Shown piece by piece: positions 61,303-64,000 of a stretch of 64,000 bases of DNA. The position numbers and the translations under genes are program-made. This DNA is from Rariloculus sp963665575 (GTDB lineage: Bacteria; Pseudomonadota; Gammaproteobacteria; Steroidobacterales; Rariloculaceae): positions 930,001 through 994,000 of the forward strand of contig CAXXDW010000003.1 of assembly GCA_963665575.2 (NCBI GenBank). The letters run 5' to 3'. Each line of letters begins with the position of its first letter. Position 1 is the first letter of the stretch. The notes beneath the pieces were generated by a model. The model was not told the DNA's origin. It saw only the letters and a list, made by a program, of their open reading frames with translations, and made no database searches.

Positions 61303-63168
61303 TCACGGACCTGCGCGTTGCATGGCCGCCTCGAACATCGCCGCCAGTTCCGGATCGCGGGGAGTGTCGCGGGGGACGCGTCGCAGCACGATCGAGCCAG
61401 CTAGCGCTGTCGCCTCGATTTCCCCGTTAGAGGACACCCATACCGTGTCTCCGTCGGGTGCCGCAGACGCCTCAAAGGCGACAATCTTGGGAGGCGGCGC
61501 CGCGCGGGCAAACGTCACGCTGCCGTTGCTCACCGTGGCGATCGGTTCGTCCGTCTCCGGGTCTTCGAGCGAAACTACGGTGTCTGGCGACGCAGCGAGC
61601 AGCAGATCGCCCGTCGCCACGTCCCACAGGCGGATCGTCTCGTCAAAGACTTCGATCCCGTCCGCGGGGTGCATCCAGGTGGCGACAATCCGTCCGTCCG
61701 GAGAGAATGCCACGGATTCGATGGAATTCTCGTGCCACAGCCGCACTTCTTCACCGGTTCGGATATCGTACAATTCAACCGCGCCAGACACATCGCCACG
61801 CGCCTCCTCCCACCAGGCGCTGGCTACGGTTCGGAAATCCGGCGAGATAGCGAGTCCTCGCGACGCGGATTTTGCGAAATTGTAGCGTCCTCCCGTACGC
61901 GTATCCCAGAACTGCGTCGCACCCGCTTCGCCACCCCAAGAACGCCATCCCTCGTAGCTGAATGATGTACCCCACTGACTCGCCGTAGCGAGCGTGCTGC
62001 CGTCGGTAGAGATTCCGATCGGTGCCAAGAGCAGGTGTTCCTCCGAACCGATGTCCCGAAACACACCGCTGTCAACGTCCCACAGACGGATATGACCGGG
62101 TCCATTGTTCCAGCGAGTGCCGACCGTCTTGCCGTCCGGTGAGAAGGCGATGGCAACGATGTTGGCGCTGGCGTCATTGTCTTCGAGTCGGGCCCTCCAC
62201 TCTCCGGTCGCAACATCCCACAGATACACGCCCTCGAAGCCGCCGGCCGCCAGCGTCGAACCATCCGCCGAGAAGGCCATGTTGCCCCAATCGAGACAGC
62301 AGTGCCCTTCCGGGTACAGCAATGCCCGGACGCCCTCCGCACGCTCCCTTTCCAGATCCCACAACCGGATTTCGCCTGAATCGCGGTCCATGTGCGCGCT
62401 GGCCAGCCTGGACCCATCCGCACGAATCGTGAGAGCCCGAGCATTTTCCGCCTCTCCCGCGAGCGTGCGCCGCTGGACGCCCTCGACACCGCGGTCCCGC
62501 CACACGATGATGTCGCTGCCGCCGGCAACGGCCAGCGTGAACGGCTCGGCCCAGTAGCCAAGCGCTCGAACCGGCTCATCGACGCGCTCCTCGAAAAGGA
62601 TCTCGCCGGTGGCGACATCGCGAACCCGAACCGTGTCTCCCATTGCGCTGGCCAGTGTCGCCCCGTCCTGCGATCGGACATCCAGCCCTGGCTTGAAGCT
62701 CATCCATCGCATGTCCTGGAATACCGAACCGTCAGGCGCATCTTCTCCCCCCTCCGGCGCCATGCCCTTTGCCTCGAGGGCCACCGGCTCGCCGTTCGCA
62801 ATGTCGTAATACCAGAGGCCGACGCCGGAAGAAATCACGAGCGTCCGTCCGTCCGGCGTAAAGGCAAAGCCTTCGATGGTGCCCCGGCCCAGCCGCGCAA
62901 CCGCTCCGTCGGGCAAACCCCAGCGCGCCGACACAGAGTCGGGAACGGCTCGCGCGAGGCGCTCCGCCCCTCCTCCTCGCGTGTCCTGCACCGTATCCTC
63001 CGGACCGTCGGGCATCCGACCCTCCTGTGCGGCGGCGCCTCCACACCCCGCGACAGCAACTGCCAGCTGCGCAAGAAGCGCTGTGCGCCATGATGCAGAT
63101 GCGACAAGCCTGACGGACGGGTTCGCGGCTTTTGCGTCCAAGGGCTTGGCTTGTTGCTTATCTCTCAT
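61303..63168 (-). CDS. WD40-type beta-propeller lipoprotein
   Basis: The frame is open upstream, but AAGGAGA lies eight bases before ATG 63168, which is therefore chosen (621 residues). A long basic n-region leads to hydrophobic LLAQLAVAVAGC, with a lipobox cysteine near residue 42. The rest consists of WD40-like repeats: FTPDGRTLVISSGVGLWYYD, MGDTVRVRDVATGEILFEER, FSADGSTLAAGGFEGVYLWD, FSPDGKTVGTRW...IRLWD, FSPDGRIVATW...IRLWDVATG. The propeller is probably in the periplasm or at the surface and serves as a protein-binding platform. It follows the LRR gene's promoter side on the same strand, 280 bases away. Confidence 0.8.
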   Translation of the reverse strand: MRDKQQAKPLDAKAANPSVRLVASASWRTALLAQLAVAVAGCGGAAAQEGRMPDGPEDTVQDTRGGGAERLARAVPDSVSARWGLPDGAVARLGRGTIEGFAFTPDGRTLVISSGVGLWYYDIANGEPVALEAKGMAPEGGEDAPDGSVFQDMRWMSFKPGLDVRSQDGATLASAMGDTVRVRDVATGEILFEERVDEPVRALGYWAEPFTLAVAGGSDIIVWRDRGVEGVQRRTLAGEAENARALTIRADGSRLASAHMDRDSGEIRLWDLERERAEGVRALLYPEGHCCLDWGNMAFSADGSTLAAGGFEGVYLWDVATGEWRARLEDNDASANIVAIAFSPDGKTVGTRWNNGPGHIRLWDVDSGVFRDIGSEEHLLLAPIGISTDGSTLATASQWGTSFSYEGWRSWGGEAGATQFWDTRTGGRYNFAKSASRGLAISPDFRTVASAWWEEARGDVSGAVELYDIRTGEEVRLWHENSIESVAFSPDGRIVATWMHPADGIEVFDETIRLWDVATGDLLLAASPDTVVSLEDPETDEPIATVSNGSVTFARAAPPPKIVAFEASAAPDGDTVWVSSNGEIEATALAGSIVLRRVPRDTPRDPELAAMFEAAMQRAGP

Positions 63169-64000
63169 CGCTGCGATCTCCTTCGCCATTGTGTTCATGT
63201 ACAGACCCCGGATTCTGTATATCGCTCTACCCACACGGCGCGGGACATGATCAGGTCCTGCTCCCAACAAGCGCGGGTACCCAAGTTGTTCTGCCTCGCG
63301 ATGCCGTGGCCGAATTGCGGCGCCGAGACTCCGTCCGGGCCGCTATTCGGTCGTGTGCGATTCCGGAATCCGCGCTCCCCCATTCGCGGTCGTCGGCGCA
63401 TTCGGCGCAACGCTCTCGCCGAGCCGGGTGCACCTCTGCAGAAACCCTGAACCGGCAGCGTTTCGCGGCACTGGTGCAGTTCGAGGTCAACTTCGGGGCC
63501 CGTGCCTCCAGCTGCGCCCGTCGACAGGGATCTGTCCGATCCGTTCGTCGATCCGTTCGTCGATCCGTTCAACGCGCGCCATACGCCTGCCGCGATCCTG
63601 TTCCGTCGTCTGGCTGCTGAGGATCAAAGGCCTGTAACCTCTCGTGCTCCTCCCGAATACGTACCTCTTCGGCATTCAGGCTCGCGATACGGCGGTTGAC
63701 TTGAGCGTCTCACCCTCTCGGTCCTGTTCGCGCTTCAAGGGTTCACGCACACCGGACTCGTGCGGTCAGGAAGAACGGGCCCATGATCCATCGGTGTCCC
63801 AGCGCGAGCGAGCCGCCGTGCCGTGACTCCGCACGCGACGTCGCCGGCGATGTGACCGAATCCGGCGACGCAAACCGTATGCGCGACTTCCACGCGCAGG
63901 TCCATCGGCATTGTCGGTCGAATCGTCAATGACACTCCGTCCCGTGTGATTGACCTGCCTGAGTGTCCTGCACCGTGATCGTCACGTCGGGTGACTGGCG
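63169..64000. other. Right-edge region without secure genes
   Basis: Several short frames exist on both strands, none with recognisable motifs. The area holds a short tandem repeat (63538-63570) and is cut by the window end. Confidence 0.4.
63538..63570. repeat. Short tandem repeat, 12-base unit, 2.75 copies
   Basis: The unit GATCCGTTCGTC is repeated perfectly at 63538, 63550 and (partial) 63562. On the minus strand it reads as an E-R-I-D motif repeat (VERIDERIDERIG). Confidence 0.85.

Overview
The window is GC-rich, gene-dense DNA from a Gram-negative bacterium. Outer-membrane beta-barrel autotransporter domains, lipoboxes and an SXT/R391/IncA-C-like conjugative backbone suggest a gammaproteobacterium; that placement is inferred from gene content only. 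It is an accessory region: most of it is a decayed integrative conjugative element (ICE), flanked and invaded by transposon remnants and followed by a large surface-protein locus.

Left edge (1-5.2 kb): a broken IS1-like transposase, a two-gene unit ending in a small coiled-coil/membrane protein, a truncated TnpB copy, a GyrI-like domain protein, a FitA/FitB-type toxin-antitoxin pair that runs into a shredded hsdR fragment, and a secreted HExxH metalloprotease.

ICE core (5.5-37.9 kb): genes for a DUF4400 membrane protein, a TraD-type coupling protein and a MobH-type TraI relaxase lie in SXT order. Next to them is an operon for a lytic transglycosylase and a FlhD-like/FlhC-like activator pair (slt-acaD-acaC or set-like logic). 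A LuxR-type response regulator is divergent from this operon, and both promoter regions carry GTGAT/ATCAC palindromes. A complete TnpB element and a frameshifted receptor-like autotransporter interrupt the element. The 19.1-30.2 kb block is one minus-strand DNA-metabolism module: class II ribonucleotide reductase, SSB, an unidentified protein, a RecB-like Fe-S nuclease, a small protein, a CobS/MoxR-type ATPase, a WGR-like protein, a frameshifted DUF3150 protein and a CobT-like VWA protein. Perfect GC stem-loops sit in several of its intergenic gaps. Cargo follows: a membrane protein, an M48 protease, a PhoD-like phosphatase, a secreted NUC1 nuclease and membrane proteins. A MobF relaxase fragment and the last ~65 residues of a tyrosine integrase mark element edges. 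No type IV secretion assembly genes are present, so the element looks immobile by itself.

Surface locus (38.1-64 kb): a single 15.2-kb gene encodes a ~5,075-residue adhesin with leucine-rich repeats, PKD/Ig/cadherin/Calx-beta/fibronectin-like arrays and a C-terminal autotransporter barrel. An 868-bp segment is duplicated inside it. Next come an intact solute-binding-protein/beta-barrel fusion (paralogue of the broken one at 15.7-17.7 kb), a two-repeat CRISPR type I-E-like relic without cas genes, an orphan barrel fragment, a small membrane protein, a secreted plant-type LRR protein with a PPC-like domain, and a WD40-type lipoprotein.

Family assignments come from reading motifs, without database searches. 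Frameshifts are read from the sequence and could in some cases be assembly errors.
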